A DNA stretch of 64,000 nucleotides from CAZGRP01 sp964527995. Its GTDB lineage: Bacteria; Zhuqueibacterota; Zhuqueibacteria; Oceanimicrobiales; CAZGRP01. A program made the translations under genes and the position numbers. The notes beneath the pieces are model-generated. The model ran no database searches, had not been told where the DNA came from, and was given only the letters and a program-made list of their open reading frames with translations. Of this stretch, positions 51,874 to 60,697 are shown piece after piece. The stretch is taken from the NCBI GenBank assembly GCA_964527995.1, contig CAZGRP010000008.1, positions 1 to 64,000 on the forward strand. The letters run 5' to 3'. The stretch's first letter is position 1. Each line of letters starts with the position of its first letter.

Positions 51874-52599
51874 CTACCCCTGGGTTTCTTTCCCCTGGAT
51901 CACCGCCAGGATCGCATCCACCTGCTGTTCCACGGTCAGATGCGTCGTGTCGATGACGACGGCGCCCTCGGCCTTCCGCAGCGGTGCCAGCGTCCGACTC
52001 GAATCACGCTCGTCGCGGCGACGAATGTCGGCTTCCACTTCCGCAAGGGTCGTCGCCACCTTCTTCTGGCGCAGCTCCTTCAAACGGCGTCTGGCTCGCT
52101 CACGCCTGTCGGCTGTCAGGAAGAACTTGAAATCGGCATCGGGAAAGACCACCGTGCCGATATCGCGCCCCTCGACCACAACGCCACCCTGCTTCCCGAG
52201 CTGCCGTTGAATCCGCACGCCGACCTCACGCACAGCGGGGTTGGCGGATACATCCGAGATCGCCCTGGAAATCTCCGGGTCCCGCAGGCGCTCGGTGACG
52301 TCTTCGCCATCAAGAAAGACGCGCATCTCGCCGTCTTGGAAGCGGACATCGATGCGCGTTGTACGAGCCAGATCGGCGACCCGCTGGCTGTCAGCGGGCG
52401 ACACACCGGCGCGCAACACTTTGAGTGTCAGCGCCCGGTAAATGGAACCCGTATCAATATAATAAAATCCAAGCCTTTGAGCAACGAATTTTGCAGTTGT
52501 CGTCTTCCCGGAGCCGGCCGGCCCGTCGATGGCGATGATGGGCTTTCGACTCCGGCGGGAATCTGAGTGCGGTTGGGTCACGACGTGCGGCTTCTGCAT
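51874..52599 (-). CDS. cmk: Cytidylate kinase
   Basis: 241 residues. It phosphorylates CMP and dCMP. P-loop GPAGSGKTTTAKFVAQRLGF, YIDTGSIYRALTLKV, and the CMP-binding stretch VVVEGRDIGTVVFPDADF with SRRD-like RDERDSSRTLAPL. An N-terminal segment of about 18 residues precedes the core. It lies 109 bases ahead of rpsA, the same neighbour as in E. coli. ATG has a purine-rich AAAAGGG site very close. Confidence 0.95.
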   Translation of the reverse strand: MQKPHVVTQPHSDSRRSRKPIIAIDGPAGSGKTTTAKFVAQRLGFYYIDTGSIYRALTLKVLRAGVSPADSQRVADLARTTRIDVRFQDGEMRVFLDGEDVTERLRDPEISRAISDVSANPAVREVGVRIQRQLGKQGGVVVEGRDIGTVVFPDADFKFFLTADRRERARRRLKELRQKKVATTLAEVEADIRRRDERDSSRTLAPLRKAEGAVVIDTTHLTVEQQVDAILAVIQGKETQG

Positions 52600-52605
52600 C
52601 CCTTT

Positions 52606-54315
52606 TCAATCCTTCATCCGCGACCCTTTTTCTTCCATCGAGAAGATCCAGCCGACCACTTTGCCGATGTTGATCTCCTTGTCTTCCAGCCAGTACTGTC
52701 GATTGCGGTCGTACTTCGAACTGCTGTCGGTCTCCGGGATCATGCGGACTTCTTCGAGAATGTCACCCAAACGCCGCTGCCACGCCTTGACATTCGCAAC
52801 CCTCAGATCGACCCAGCCATCCTGCGCCCAGCGATCGATTGCTTCATCGGTGATCGGGTATTGATCTTCTCCCTTGAACTGAGGGATCTTGATCTCCGGG
52901 CCGCGCAGCAGACGCTTGCCATCCGACAGCAGGATGGGTATGCCAATCGAGATGATCTCGGCACGCAGTTGCGGGTCTTCCAGAATCAACTGCTCCCAGC
53001 GCCTGGCCAGATCCTCGGCAGCCGCTTCGCAGACATCCGACATGGTGCCGGCCACACGCCGCAGGAGGTCGGCCTCGTAGAGAAGTTTGGAGAGTCGAGG
53101 CGGCCCGAGCAGCTCAAACGCAACGCTATCCACCTGATGCTCCTCGGCCAGCTTGCGCATCTTTTCCAGCGCGAAGTGGCGCAGGAAGCCGGCGCGATAG
53201 GTCGGTCCCATCACGGCGTTGTCCAGGGCGTTGATGATGTCGTGGCCCGTGTTGCCCCCTTTGATCTCATACACCACATTCTTGGCGATCTCTTCCGGGG
53301 TCACAAACTCCATCTGCCCCGGCGAAGTGATGGCAGAGAATTCGCCGAGCGAGAAGATGCCGTTCTCTCCCGTGTCGATGTAGACGGACTCCAGGTAGCC
53401 GTCGTCGAGGCGTCCGTACTCCGCATTATCATGCAGGCGCAGGGTTCCTTCGAGAACGGTGGCCTTGTCGGGCGGGCAGTCGTACAGTTCCACGGGACGA
53501 CCGCGCTTGAGGATGCGGCCATATTCGATCTTCTTCCAGGCGATAGCAGCCGTCGGCTTGATCTCCTTGGTGATCGGAGCGTCCGGGGTGCGGGCCATGA
53601 GGAACAGCAGCAGCGTGTGGGCTCCGGCTACGGCAGATTTGCTCAGCAGCACCCGCGATGGTTTTTCCTCGGAATGGGTGTAGGGGATGTTCAGGCCCAT
53701 ACCGCCGGTGCCGCTGGTGCCGATCTTGAGATAGGCTTCGGTACGAGCTCGCCGCATGGCCTCGTAGAGGATTTGCACATGGCGAATCAGTTGCGGAATG
53801 TAGAGGGTGCACAGCATCTTTTCGGTTTCTTCGATAAAGGAAGAACGACACTTCTGCCCCTCTCGCGCCTGACTCAACTCCTTTCGCAAACGAAAATACG
53901 CCGTGAATACATCCTGGTAGGCGACAGCGGTGGCTGAATTGATGCAGTCGACGATGATGTGAGGCCGATACTGCTGAACAATCTGGAAGAGAAACGAACG
54001 GTCGAGCACTTCCTCATTCAGATCACTGAGCACATCCTCGATCAGCCAACTACGCAGGGTCGGGTCGTTGAGGATCTCCTGATGCGACTTGCCCTGCATG
54101 GCGGTGCGCACGAAGATATCGCCCCAAACCGGGGTCAGCCGGATCTCTGTCTTGGCTTCGGCAGCCAGCCGTTCGCACGCCTCGCGCGCTTCTGCTTCGA
54201 GCAGGGAGCAGACAATCAGCTCATCGGGGAATTCATCAAGCATGCGGCGACAAACGGCCATTCCAACCAGGCCCCAGCCGCCCAGAACCATGACACGTTT
54301 ATTTCGGATTTGCAT
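52606..54315 (-). CDS. Large NAD(P)-binding Rossmann protein, function unknown
   Basis: 569 residues. An N-terminal Rossmann motif (VMVLGGWGLVGMAVCRRML) resembles short-chain and saccharopine-type dehydrogenases. The rest has no domain I can name; YLKIGTSGTGGMGLNIPYTH and GNTGHDIINALDNAVMGPTY look conserved and could form the substrate site. No membrane segment or signal peptide. The gene lies between rluB (17-base overlap) and cmk (6-base gap), so it belongs to a housekeeping operon, which suggests a core metabolic function in this lineage. Confidence 0.75.
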   Translation of the reverse strand: MQIRNKRVMVLGGWGLVGMAVCRRMLDEFPDELIVCSLLEAEAREACERLAAEAKTEIRLTPVWGDIFVRTAMQGKSHQEILNDPTLRSWLIEDVLSDLNEEVLDRSFLFQIVQQYRPHIIVDCINSATAVAYQDVFTAYFRLRKELSQAREGQKCRSSFIEETEKMLCTLYIPQLIRHVQILYEAMRRARTEAYLKIGTSGTGGMGLNIPYTHSEEKPSRVLLSKSAVAGAHTLLLFLMARTPDAPITKEIKPTAAIAWKKIEYGRILKRGRPVELYDCPPDKATVLEGTLRLHDNAEYGRLDDGYLESVYIDTGENGIFSLGEFSAITSPGQMEFVTPEEIAKNVVYEIKGGNTGHDIINALDNAVMGPTYRAGFLRHFALEKMRKLAEEHQVDSVAFELLGPPRLSKLLYEADLLRRVAGTMSDVCEAAAEDLARRWEQLILEDPQLRAEIISIGIPILLSDGKRLLRGPEIKIPQFKGEDQYPITDEAIDRWAQDGWVDLRVANVKAWQRRLGDILEEVRMIPETDSSSKYDRNRQYWLEDKEINIGKVVGWIFSMEEKGSRMKD

Positions 54316-55021
54316 CGTCGAGACCCACAGCTCGTTTCAGGTGAGCTACCTCCGGCAGGGTCAGAAAACGCCACGCGCCCGCTGCCAGATCCCCGAGGTG
54401 GAGAGGGCCAAGCTGCTCGCGCCGAAGATAGAGCACCTTGTACCCCAGAGCAGCGAACATGCGGCGGACCTGCCGCTTTCGTCCTTCATGGATGGTGACG
54501 AGCCACTTACGCCCGGCCCCGTCTGCGGGCCGCAAGTGCGCCCTCGAAGTCCTGCGGCCGTCGATCACCACTCCGCTTTCGATCCGCCGCCGGTCCGTCT
54601 TTTTCAAAGCGCGATCAAGCCACACTTGATAGACCTTGTCGATCTCAAACCGCGGGTGGGTCAATCGGTAGGCGAGATCGCCGTCGTTAGTCAGGAGCAG
54701 CAGTCCTTCGGTGTCCTTGTCCAATCGTCCTACAGGGAAAAGACGCTGATCCGTTTGCACCAGGTCGAGCACCGTTGAACGCTGCCGTTCGTCTCGTGCC
54801 GTGGTCACAACCCCTGACGGCTTGTTTAGCACAACATACACCCGCTGCGAGGCCGGACGCACATACTGACCGTCCACGCTCACATGGTCTGCATCCGAGA
54901 CCCGCACGCCCAGCTCCGTGACCCGATTTCCATTGACCTCGACCCGGCCGGCACGAATCAGCGCCTCGCATTTGCGTCGCGATCCAAGGCCGCACATCGA
55001 CAGATACCTATTCAGGCGCAT
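54299..55021 (-). CDS. rluB: RluB/RsuA family rRNA pseudouridine synthase
   Basis: 240 residues from ATG 55021, overlapping scpB by 14 bases. An N-terminal S4 RNA-binding domain (MRLNRYLSMCGLGSRRKCEA) precedes the catalytic domain with FPVGRLDKDTEGLLLLTNDG, where the aspartate is the family nucleophile, and KVYQVWLDRALKK, EGRKRQVRRMFAALG. In E. coli, RluB modifies U2605 of 23S rRNA. Order scpA-scpB-rluB is common in bacteria. A longer in-frame extension to 55108 is rejected as it lies inside scpB. Confidence 0.93.
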   Translation of the reverse strand: MRLNRYLSMCGLGSRRKCEALIRAGRVEVNGNRVTELGVRVSDADHVSVDGQYVRPASQRVYVVLNKPSGVVTTARDERQRSTVLDLVQTDQRLFPVGRLDKDTEGLLLLTNDGDLAYRLTHPRFEIDKVYQVWLDRALKKTDRRRIESGVVIDGRRTSRAHLRPADGAGRKWLVTIHEGRKRQVRRMFAALGYKVLYLRREQLGPLHLGDLAAGAWRFLTLPEVAHLKRAVGLDDANPK

Positions 55022-55706
55022 CCTCCGACTCTGACCCGGGTCGAGACTCTCCTCCTTCGCTCTCTTCATTCTCTTCGGGCCCCACCGCCGATGGGACATC
55101 TTCCTCACCCTGCTGCAGGCGCTGGTCTTCGAGCTGGCTCAGAGCCTCGACAACCTGGTCCGAGGCTTCCCCGGCACCGAAAATCTCCTCAATCTCTTTG
55201 GGCTTCGGCAGGTCGGAAATGTCGTTGATACCGAAATAGCGCAGGAACTCTTCCGTCGTGCCGTAGATGAGCGGGCGGCCCACCGTGGCAGCACGTCCGA
55301 CAATGGTGATGAGTCGTCTTTCAAGCAGATTCTTAAGCACGCCGCCGGAATTCACTCCACGGATGGCGTCGATGTCGGCACGGCTGATGGGCTGGCGGAA
55401 AGCGATGATGGCCAGCACTTCAAGAGAGGCCTGGGTGAGCCTGGCTCGACTGCGACCGTGATAGAGGCGCTTGATCCATTTGGCGAAGGCTGGCCGGGTC
55501 GCAAACTGATAGCCGCCGGCAACCTTGACAATGGTGAAAGAGCGGCCCGAGCGGCGGTACTCCTCGTTGAGCTCTTCGATGATGGTCTCGAGCGGCTGGC
55601 GATTGAATTCTTCAATGCAACTGCGGATACGGGATTCGGGCAAGGGTTGATCAGAGGCGAAGACCAGTGCCTCAACGATCTGTTTGACTAGGGTCGGGTC
55701 CATCAA
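55008..55706 (-). CDS. scpB: Segregation and condensation protein B
   Basis: 232 residues. Two winged-helix domains, with IVEALVFASDQPLPESRIRS at the start, AKWIKRLYHGRSRARLTQAS and LAIIAFRQPISRADIDAIRG, VNSGGVLKNLLERRLITIVG, and GTTEEFLRYFGI; then an acidic, disordered tail. It is part of the SMC-ScpA-ScpB complex that compacts chromosomes. The ATG overlaps the scpA stop (ATGA). Normal length for the family apart from the acidic tail. Confidence 0.95.
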   Translation of the reverse strand: MMDPTLVKQIVEALVFASDQPLPESRIRSCIEEFNRQPLETIIEELNEEYRRSGRSFTIVKVAGGYQFATRPAFAKWIKRLYHGRSRARLTQASLEVLAIIAFRQPISRADIDAIRGVNSGGVLKNLLERRLITIVGRAATVGRPLIYGTTEEFLRYFGINDISDLPKPKEIEEIFGAGEASDQVVEALSQLEDQRLQQGEEDVPSAVGPEENEESEGGESRPGSESEDAPE

Positions 55707-56455
55707 GTCTTTCGAATCCAGATCTCGCCAAAGGGAGCTGACTGGCTGACCGCCACCAGGCGTTGCCGTACCATCTCCAGCAGGGCCACAAAGGTGACGA
55801 CCATGACGATCCGCTGGCGCAGCGGGGCAAGGAGGTCGCTGAGCAACGCCTCCCCCTTCTGCTGCAGCTTTGCCAGGATGTAGTCGGTCTGCTGTTCGAT
55901 GGTAACGGGCACATGCTCGATGCGATGGGGCGTTTCTTTGGGCGCCTTCTTCAGCAGATCCCTGAACACAGAGATCAGGTCAAAAAGGGTTACATCACTG
56001 GGAGGAAGGGGATCGAACTCGCTGCCGAAGTCCGGTGGCTCGTAAGAACCGCGTGGGAAGAACTTGCGTGCTTCCTTCTCGATCGCCGACATCTCCATCG
56101 CCACCTGTTTGTACCGCTGGTACTCCAGAAGCCGATGCACCAGCTCTGTCCGCGGATCCTCGATCTCCTCACCGTCGAGAGGCTCAGGTCGTGGCAGCAG
56201 CATCTGCGCCTTGAGCTTGATCAGAGTGGCGGCCATGAGGATGAAGTCGCTGGCACGGTTCAGATCCAGCATCTGGATGATCTCCACATACTCCAGATAC
56301 TGCCTGGTGATCTTGGCAACCGGGATGTCGTAGATGTCGACTTCGTTTTTCTTGATCAGGTACAAAAGGAGATCGAGCGGACCTTCGAAGTTTTCCAGTT
56401 GGACGCGGTACATGGTCCCGAGATTCTCCTCAGAAGCGATGAGATCCATCGGCAT
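55703..56455 (-). CDS. scpA: Segregation and condensation protein A (kleisin)
   Basis: 250 residues. It bridges the SMC dimer. N-terminal YRVQLENFEGPLDLLLYLIK and VDIYDIPVAKITRQYLEYVE, then FILMAATLIKLKAQMLLPRP, and a C-terminal winged-helix (VTFVALLEMVRQRLVAV). GGGAG five bases before the ATG at 56455 supports that start. No convincing promoter seen immediately upstream; a weak TTGATT-17-TAACTT lies about 60 bases upstream on the minus strand. Confidence 0.95.
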   Translation of the reverse strand: MPMDLIASEENLGTMYRVQLENFEGPLDLLLYLIKKNEVDIYDIPVAKITRQYLEYVEIIQMLDLNRASDFILMAATLIKLKAQMLLPRPEPLDGEEIEDPRTELVHRLLEYQRYKQVAMEMSAIEKEARKFFPRGSYEPPDFGSEFDPLPPSDVTLFDLISVFRDLLKKAPKETPHRIEHVPVTIEQQTDYILAKLQQKGEALLSDLLAPLRQRIVMVVTFVALLEMVRQRLVAVSQSAPFGEIWIRKT

Positions 56456-56607
56456 GGCGACTCCCGTCCGCGGCAGCCTGTATCTACATGAAAGTACAAA
56501 AAGTTAAGACAAAACGGCTAAAGAATCAAGCTGTTTTTCCCGCGCCGGTCGCTGCCTGCAAACCCGCGACAATCATAGGCCGATATCGGCCGGCATCGCC
56601 GCAGCGG

Positions 56608-56775
56608 TTAGAACTTCTCCGCCTCGTCGATCAGCATGATGGGAATATCGTCCTTGATATCGTATTTCAGACGACAGGCATGGCAGATCAACTTGTTGTT
56701 TTTCTGGTCGTATTCGAGTTCGCCCTTGCACTTGGGGCAGGCGAGGATCTCCAACAGTTCCTTGTCCAATGCCAT
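56608..56775 (-). CDS. Trm112 family small zinc protein
   Basis: 55 residues from ATG 56775 to the TAA at 56608, shorter than most ORF callers keep. The sequence starts MALDKELLEILACPKCKGEL and has a second C-x2-C (ICHACRLKY), then ends with DIPIMLIDEAEKF, the classic bacterial Trm112/YcaR fold. Trm112 in eukaryotes activates several methyltransferases; the bacterial role is unclear. GGAGG stands 7 bases before the ATG. It lies 21 bases from accA on the same strand. Confidence 0.9.
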   Translation of the reverse strand: MALDKELLEILACPKCKGELEYDQKNNKLICHACRLKYDIKDDIPIMLIDEAEKF

Positions 56776-56796
56776 GGCAGTACCTCCGTCTTTCAG

Positions 56797-57759
56797 TTAT
56801 TCGACAAAGTGCCCCATGCGAGCGTATCTCTCCATCCTTTCTCGCACGAGAACATCCGGCGGAATTTGGGACAACGAGTCGAGTTCCGCGATGATTTTCT
56901 CCTTCAGGATGGCAGCGGCACCATCATAGTCGCGGTGGGCGCCGCCGACAGGTTCGCGCAGGATGCCGTCGATGACGCCAAGCTCCAGCAAGTCTTGCGG
57001 GGCCAGCTTAAGCGCTTCGGCAGCCTGCTGCGCTTTGGTGGCATCGCTCCACAGAATAGCGGCGCAACCTTCGGGTGAGATCACGCAGTACCAGGTGTTT
57101 TCCATCATGTAGACCCGGTCACCCACACCGATGCCGAGGGCACCGCCCGACGCTCCCTCGCCGATGATGAAGATGACGATCGGCACTGGCAGCCGCGCCA
57201 TCTCTCGCAGGTTGCGGGCGATGGCCTCCGCCTGCCCGCGTTCCTCGGCGCCGATACCTGGAAACGCCCCCGGCGTGTCGATCAGGCAGACCACCGGCTT
57301 GTGAAACTTGGCCGCCATCTGCATGACGCGCAGCGCCTTGCGATACCCCTCCGGATGAGCCATGCCAAAGTTGCGATGCAACTTCTGTTTGGTGTCGCGC
57401 CCCTTCTGGTGTCCGATGACGGCCACCTTCCGCCCGCCAATCGAAGCCAGGCCAGCGACAATGGCTGGATCGTCGCCGAAGGCACGGTCGCCGTGCAGCT
57501 CGATGAAATTCGTAGCGATGCGCTCGATGTAGTCGAGGGTATAAGGCCTCTGGGGATGACGCGCCAATTGCACGCGCTGCCAGCGAGAGAGCTTTGAGTA
57601 AATCTCCTGGCGGAGCCGGGCGGCTTTCTCCTCCAGCCGAGCGATCTCGTCCGAGAGCTCAACGTGTTCGTTGCGAGCGTACTCTCGCATCTCCTTGATG
57701 CGGCGCTCCAGTTCAACCACCGGGCGCTCAAATTCTAAAACGAATCCCGAATTTGCCAT
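56797..57759 (-). CDS. accA: Acetyl-CoA carboxylase carboxyltransferase subunit alpha
   Basis: 320 residues, normal length. It transfers carboxyl from biotin to acetyl-CoA in the first step of fatty acid synthesis, together with AccD (not in window). Motifs are LEFERPVVELERRIKEMREY, YIERIATNFIELHGDRAFGD, GRDTKQKLHRNFGMAHPEGY, IDTPGAFPGIGAEERGQAEA and IFIIGEGASGGALGIGVGDR. The ATG overlaps the stop of the glycosyltransferase gene (TGATG), so it is translated together with that gene. Confidence 0.97.
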   Translation of the reverse strand: MANSGFVLEFERPVVELERRIKEMREYARNEHVELSDEIARLEEKAARLRQEIYSKLSRWQRVQLARHPQRPYTLDYIERIATNFIELHGDRAFGDDPAIVAGLASIGGRKVAVIGHQKGRDTKQKLHRNFGMAHPEGYRKALRVMQMAAKFHKPVVCLIDTPGAFPGIGAEERGQAEAIARNLREMARLPVPIVIFIIGEGASGGALGIGVGDRVYMMENTWYCVISPEGCAAILWSDATKAQQAAEALKLAPQDLLELGVIDGILREPVGGAHRDYDGAAAILKEKIIAELDSLSQIPPDVLVRERMERYARMGHFVE

Positions 57760-59927
57760 CAGATCTTGAATATCGCTTTGAAGATGATTTCCAGGTCCAG
57801 AAGTGGAGAATAGTTCTTGAGATAATAGAGATAATACCTTTCCTTGTCCTCCCTGGACAGCGGCATATCCCGGTTCACCTGCACCAGTCCGGTCAATCCG
57901 GGCCGCAGTTCAACCCCTTTCGGTAACTCGCCATTGATCCCTCCCGGCACCTCGACGACCTCGGCACCCACGAATGTGAAGTCACCCCTGAGAATGGACC
58001 ACAACCACGGGATGCCGCGAGCCCAGCCACCATCGCTGCCATCGGGCCGGCGCAACTCGAACACCTGCAGAGGGCGGCGGCCTGGACCAAAGACCTGGAC
58101 CCGAGCAAGCTGCCAGCCACACAGGTAGCGCCTCCACAGGAAGACCGGAAAGAGCAGGATCGTGCCGACCGCGGCGAACACCAGGTCGAAAACGCGCTTG
58201 GTGTAGCGATAGGCGTTCCGGTGCAGGCGATAGTCCACCTCGACCAGCGGAATATCGTCGATGCGGTCGATGGTTGCCTTGCCGATGATGACTTCGAGGC
58301 TACTCGGCACCAGCTTGAAATTCACACCGCGGTTTGCGGCCCGCGAGATGATGCCGAGGATACGGTCGTAGGACAGGCGGCGGGTCGAGAAGATCACTTC
58401 CTGGATGCGTTCGCGCTCGAGCACCTCGCTCAGATCATCCACATGTCCCAGCACCTTCAACCCGTGATAGGTGTGGCCGACATCGCTACGCCGCACACTG
58501 ACGAGGCCGACCACCTGATACCCACCATCGACGCGCGATGTCAGCTTGTGCAGCAGCTCTTCCCCGGAGGCGAAATCACCAACGATCACTGTGCGCCGCC
58601 CCAGAAGCGTTTTCCCCAGGGTGCCCGTAAACGGCGCCAGGCCCAACCGCGGCAGCAGCTTCAGCACGAACCGCCAGCCCGGCAGGGCAACCAGGTTCAC
58701 CGCCCCGGCGACCAGCACAACGGCGCGAGAAAAGGCGAACTGTTTGAAGAAGAACGTTACCGAGCTGTTGACAAGAAATCCCACAAGCACGGCCACCATC
58801 GCCTGGTAGGGAGAGAACTTGCGCCGGTCGTAGCACTCGAAGAGAGTCAGCGTTCCCAACCAGACGAGGCCGTAGATCGCGTGCACGATCATAAAGCTGC
58901 GCCAGTGCACCAGGCTGCCGAAGCGAATCATCTGGGCGACCAAGATGGCAAAGGTCATCAAGGCCACGTCGGTGGCCGGCACCAGCAGCGACCTTCCAAG
59001 TCGCCGGGCAAAGGTCGCTGTCGCATGTCCCCAAATCGCCAGCATCAGCAGATAGTACGACAGGTAATCGTACCGCGAGCGGAAGTGCTTGCGTACGAAT
59101 ACGGCCATAGACTGATAGAAGCTGCGTATGGCATCGTAGCGGCGGCGCTTGGCGCTCTCACCTTTGAAGTGAATGATCTGAGTATCCGGGATGTAGCGAA
59201 TCTTCCAGCCGGAGCTTTGCACTCGATAGCATAGGTCGAGATCCTCGCCGTACATGAAAAATCCTTCGTCCAGCAGCCCGACCTGCTGGAGAACGTCGGC
59301 CCGGATCGCCATGAACGAGCCCGACAGCGCGTCCACGTCGCAGGCCGAATTCGGGTCGAGGAAGGTCAGATTGTAGCGACCGAAAAGGCGGCTGCGCGGA
59401 AAAAGCGCGCTCAGGCCGCTCAGCTTGGTGAAAGCCACCCATGGCGTCGGAAAGCTCCGGCGGCAGGCCAGTTGCAGACTGCCATCGGGGTTCAGGACGC
59501 GGCAACCCACCATCCCGACGTCCTCATGCCGGCGCAGATAGTCGAGCGTCTTCCGGAAAGTGTCTTCCTGCACAACGGTGTCGGGATTGAGCAACAGCAC
59601 GACCTCGCCGGTTGCAGCGCGGATCCCCTGGTTGGAGGCGGTCGCGAACCCGACATTCTTCTTGTTGCGGATCAGCCGGACCCAAGGGAACCTCTCTCGC
59701 ACCATCTCGGCGCTGCCGTCGCTGGAGGCGTTGTCGATGACAAACACTTCGGCATCGATGCCTCGCAAGGCACGCTGCACCGAGACCAGCGCCTGCTCGA
59801 GAAACTCCTTGACATTGAAATTGACGATGACGATGGAAAGCTCCGCTGTGTGGACCTTGTCGCGGACAGCTTCTGCGCTGCGCCCACGGCCGTCGCCAGA
59901 ACCACCCCGCTCCACCGCATGGGGCAT
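57759..59927 (-). CDS. Fusion of GT2 glycosyltransferase with a polyprenyl-phosphate glycosylphosphotransferase-like protein
   Basis: 722 residues from ATG 59927 (GGGGAGG five bases upstream, TGATG overlap with the preceding gene). Residues about 28-260 form a GT2 domain (LSIVIVNFNVKEFLEQALVS, VFVIDNASSDGSAEMV, LLLNPDTVV). Then come several membrane helices (about 295-470), a Rossmann/CoA-binding-like part (VIVGDFASGEELLHKLTS) and a C-terminal WbaP/WcaJ-like portion with KRVFDLVFAAVG near residue 575. The catalytic Asp-Glu of the DELPQ motif is missing (the line reads ARGIPWLWSILRGDFTFVGAE), so sugar-phosphate transfer is doubtful; the protein may instead be a polymerase-like or scaffold enzyme. 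Confidence 0.88.
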   Translation of the reverse strand: MPHAVERGGSGDGRGRSAEAVRDKVHTAELSIVIVNFNVKEFLEQALVSVQRALRGIDAEVFVIDNASSDGSAEMVRERFPWVRLIRNKKNVGFATASNQGIRAATGEVVLLLNPDTVVQEDTFRKTLDYLRRHEDVGMVGCRVLNPDGSLQLACRRSFPTPWVAFTKLSGLSALFPRSRLFGRYNLTFLDPNSACDVDALSGSFMAIRADVLQQVGLLDEGFFMYGEDLDLCYRVQSSGWKIRYIPDTQIIHFKGESAKRRRYDAIRSFYQSMAVFVRKHFRSRYDYLSYYLLMLAIWGHATATFARRLGRSLLVPATDVALMTFAILVAQMIRFGSLVHWRSFMIVHAIYGLVWLGTLTLFECYDRRKFSPYQAMVAVLVGFLVNSSVTFFFKQFAFSRAVVLVAGAVNLVALPGWRFVLKLLPRLGLAPFTGTLGKTLLGRRTVIVGDFASGEELLHKLTSRVDGGYQVVGLVSVRRSDVGHTYHGLKVLGHVDDLSEVLERERIQEVIFSTRRLSYDRILGIISRAANRGVNFKLVPSSLEVIIGKATIDRIDDIPLVEVDYRLHRNAYRYTKRVFDLVFAAVGTILLFPVFLWRRYLCGWQLARVQVFGPGRRPLQVFELRRPDGSDGGWARGIPWLWSILRGDFTFVGAEVVEVPGGINGELPKGVELRPGLTGLVQVNRDMPLSREDKERYYLYYLKNYSPLLDLEIIFKAIFKI

Positions 59928-60691
59928 CACAACCTCCCCAGCAGACTGAGGAATTTCAGCTTCCACACCATCCACGCAGCTTCACGCATCACTTTCCGCG
60001 ACATCTTCGAATTGCCCACCATCCGGTCCGTGAACACGATGGGGATCTCGCTAATACGGAAGCCCTTCTTCCAGGCCTTGAAGTTCAGCTCAATCTGGAA
60101 CGAATAACCGTCGGAATGGACGCGGTCCAACTCAATGTTCTCCAGCACCTGGCGTCGAAAACACTTGTAGCCGCTTGTGCAGTCTTTGATCGGCATGCCC
60201 GTGATCAAACGTGTGTACCAGTTCGCGCCGATACTGAGAAGAAGGCGCGACAGCGGCCAGTTGATGACGTTGACCCCGGCCGAGTAGCGTGAGCCGATCA
60301 CCAGATCGCACTCACGGATTCGCTCCAGGAAAATCGGGATCATGTCGGGATCGTGCGACAAATCGGCGTCCATTTCGAAGATAAAATCATAGCCGCGTTC
60401 GATGGCGAACCTGAATCCCTGGACATAGGCGGTTCCCAACCCAAGCTTTGCCGGTCGCTTGAGAAGGTGGACGCCTTGGTGATTGGAGGCAAACCGCTCC
60501 ACCACCTCGGCCGTGCCATCCGGAGAGTTGTCATCGACGACGAGCACATCGAGCTGCGCCGAATCGAAGGAAAAGATCTTCTCCAGCAGTTTTCCTACAT
60601 TGCCGGCCTCGTTGTACGTCGGAATCACGATCAGGGCGCGCTCACCCTCCTTGAGTTGCACGCGCCGTTCTGCGTTCGGCCACACAGTCAC
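59927..60691 (-). CDS. Polyprenol monophosphomannose synthase-like GT2
   Basis: 254 residues starting with GTG at 60691. The GT2 fold is shown by IVIPTYNEAGNVGKLLEKIF, VLVVDDNSPDGTAEVVERF, FIFEMDADLSHDP and GSRYSAGVNVINWPLSRLLL. Family members make dolichyl- or polyprenyl-phosphate-mannose (DPM synthases) from GDP-mannose, used for glycan or lipid decoration. No transmembrane anchor, as in DPM1-type soluble enzymes. Just downstream of rfbD (6 bases). Acceptor unknown. Confidence 0.9.
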   Translation of the reverse strand: MTVWPNAERRVQLKEGERALIVIPTYNEAGNVGKLLEKIFSFDSAQLDVLVVDDNSPDGTAEVVERFASNHQGVHLLKRPAKLGLGTAYVQGFRFAIERGYDFIFEMDADLSHDPDMIPIFLERIRECDLVIGSRYSAGVNVINWPLSRLLLSIGANWYTRLITGMPIKDCTSGYKCFRRQVLENIELDRVHSDGYSFQIELNFKAWKKGFRISEIPIVFTDRMVGNSKMSRKVMREAAWMVWKLKFLSLLGRL

Positions 60692-60697
60692 CTGCAG

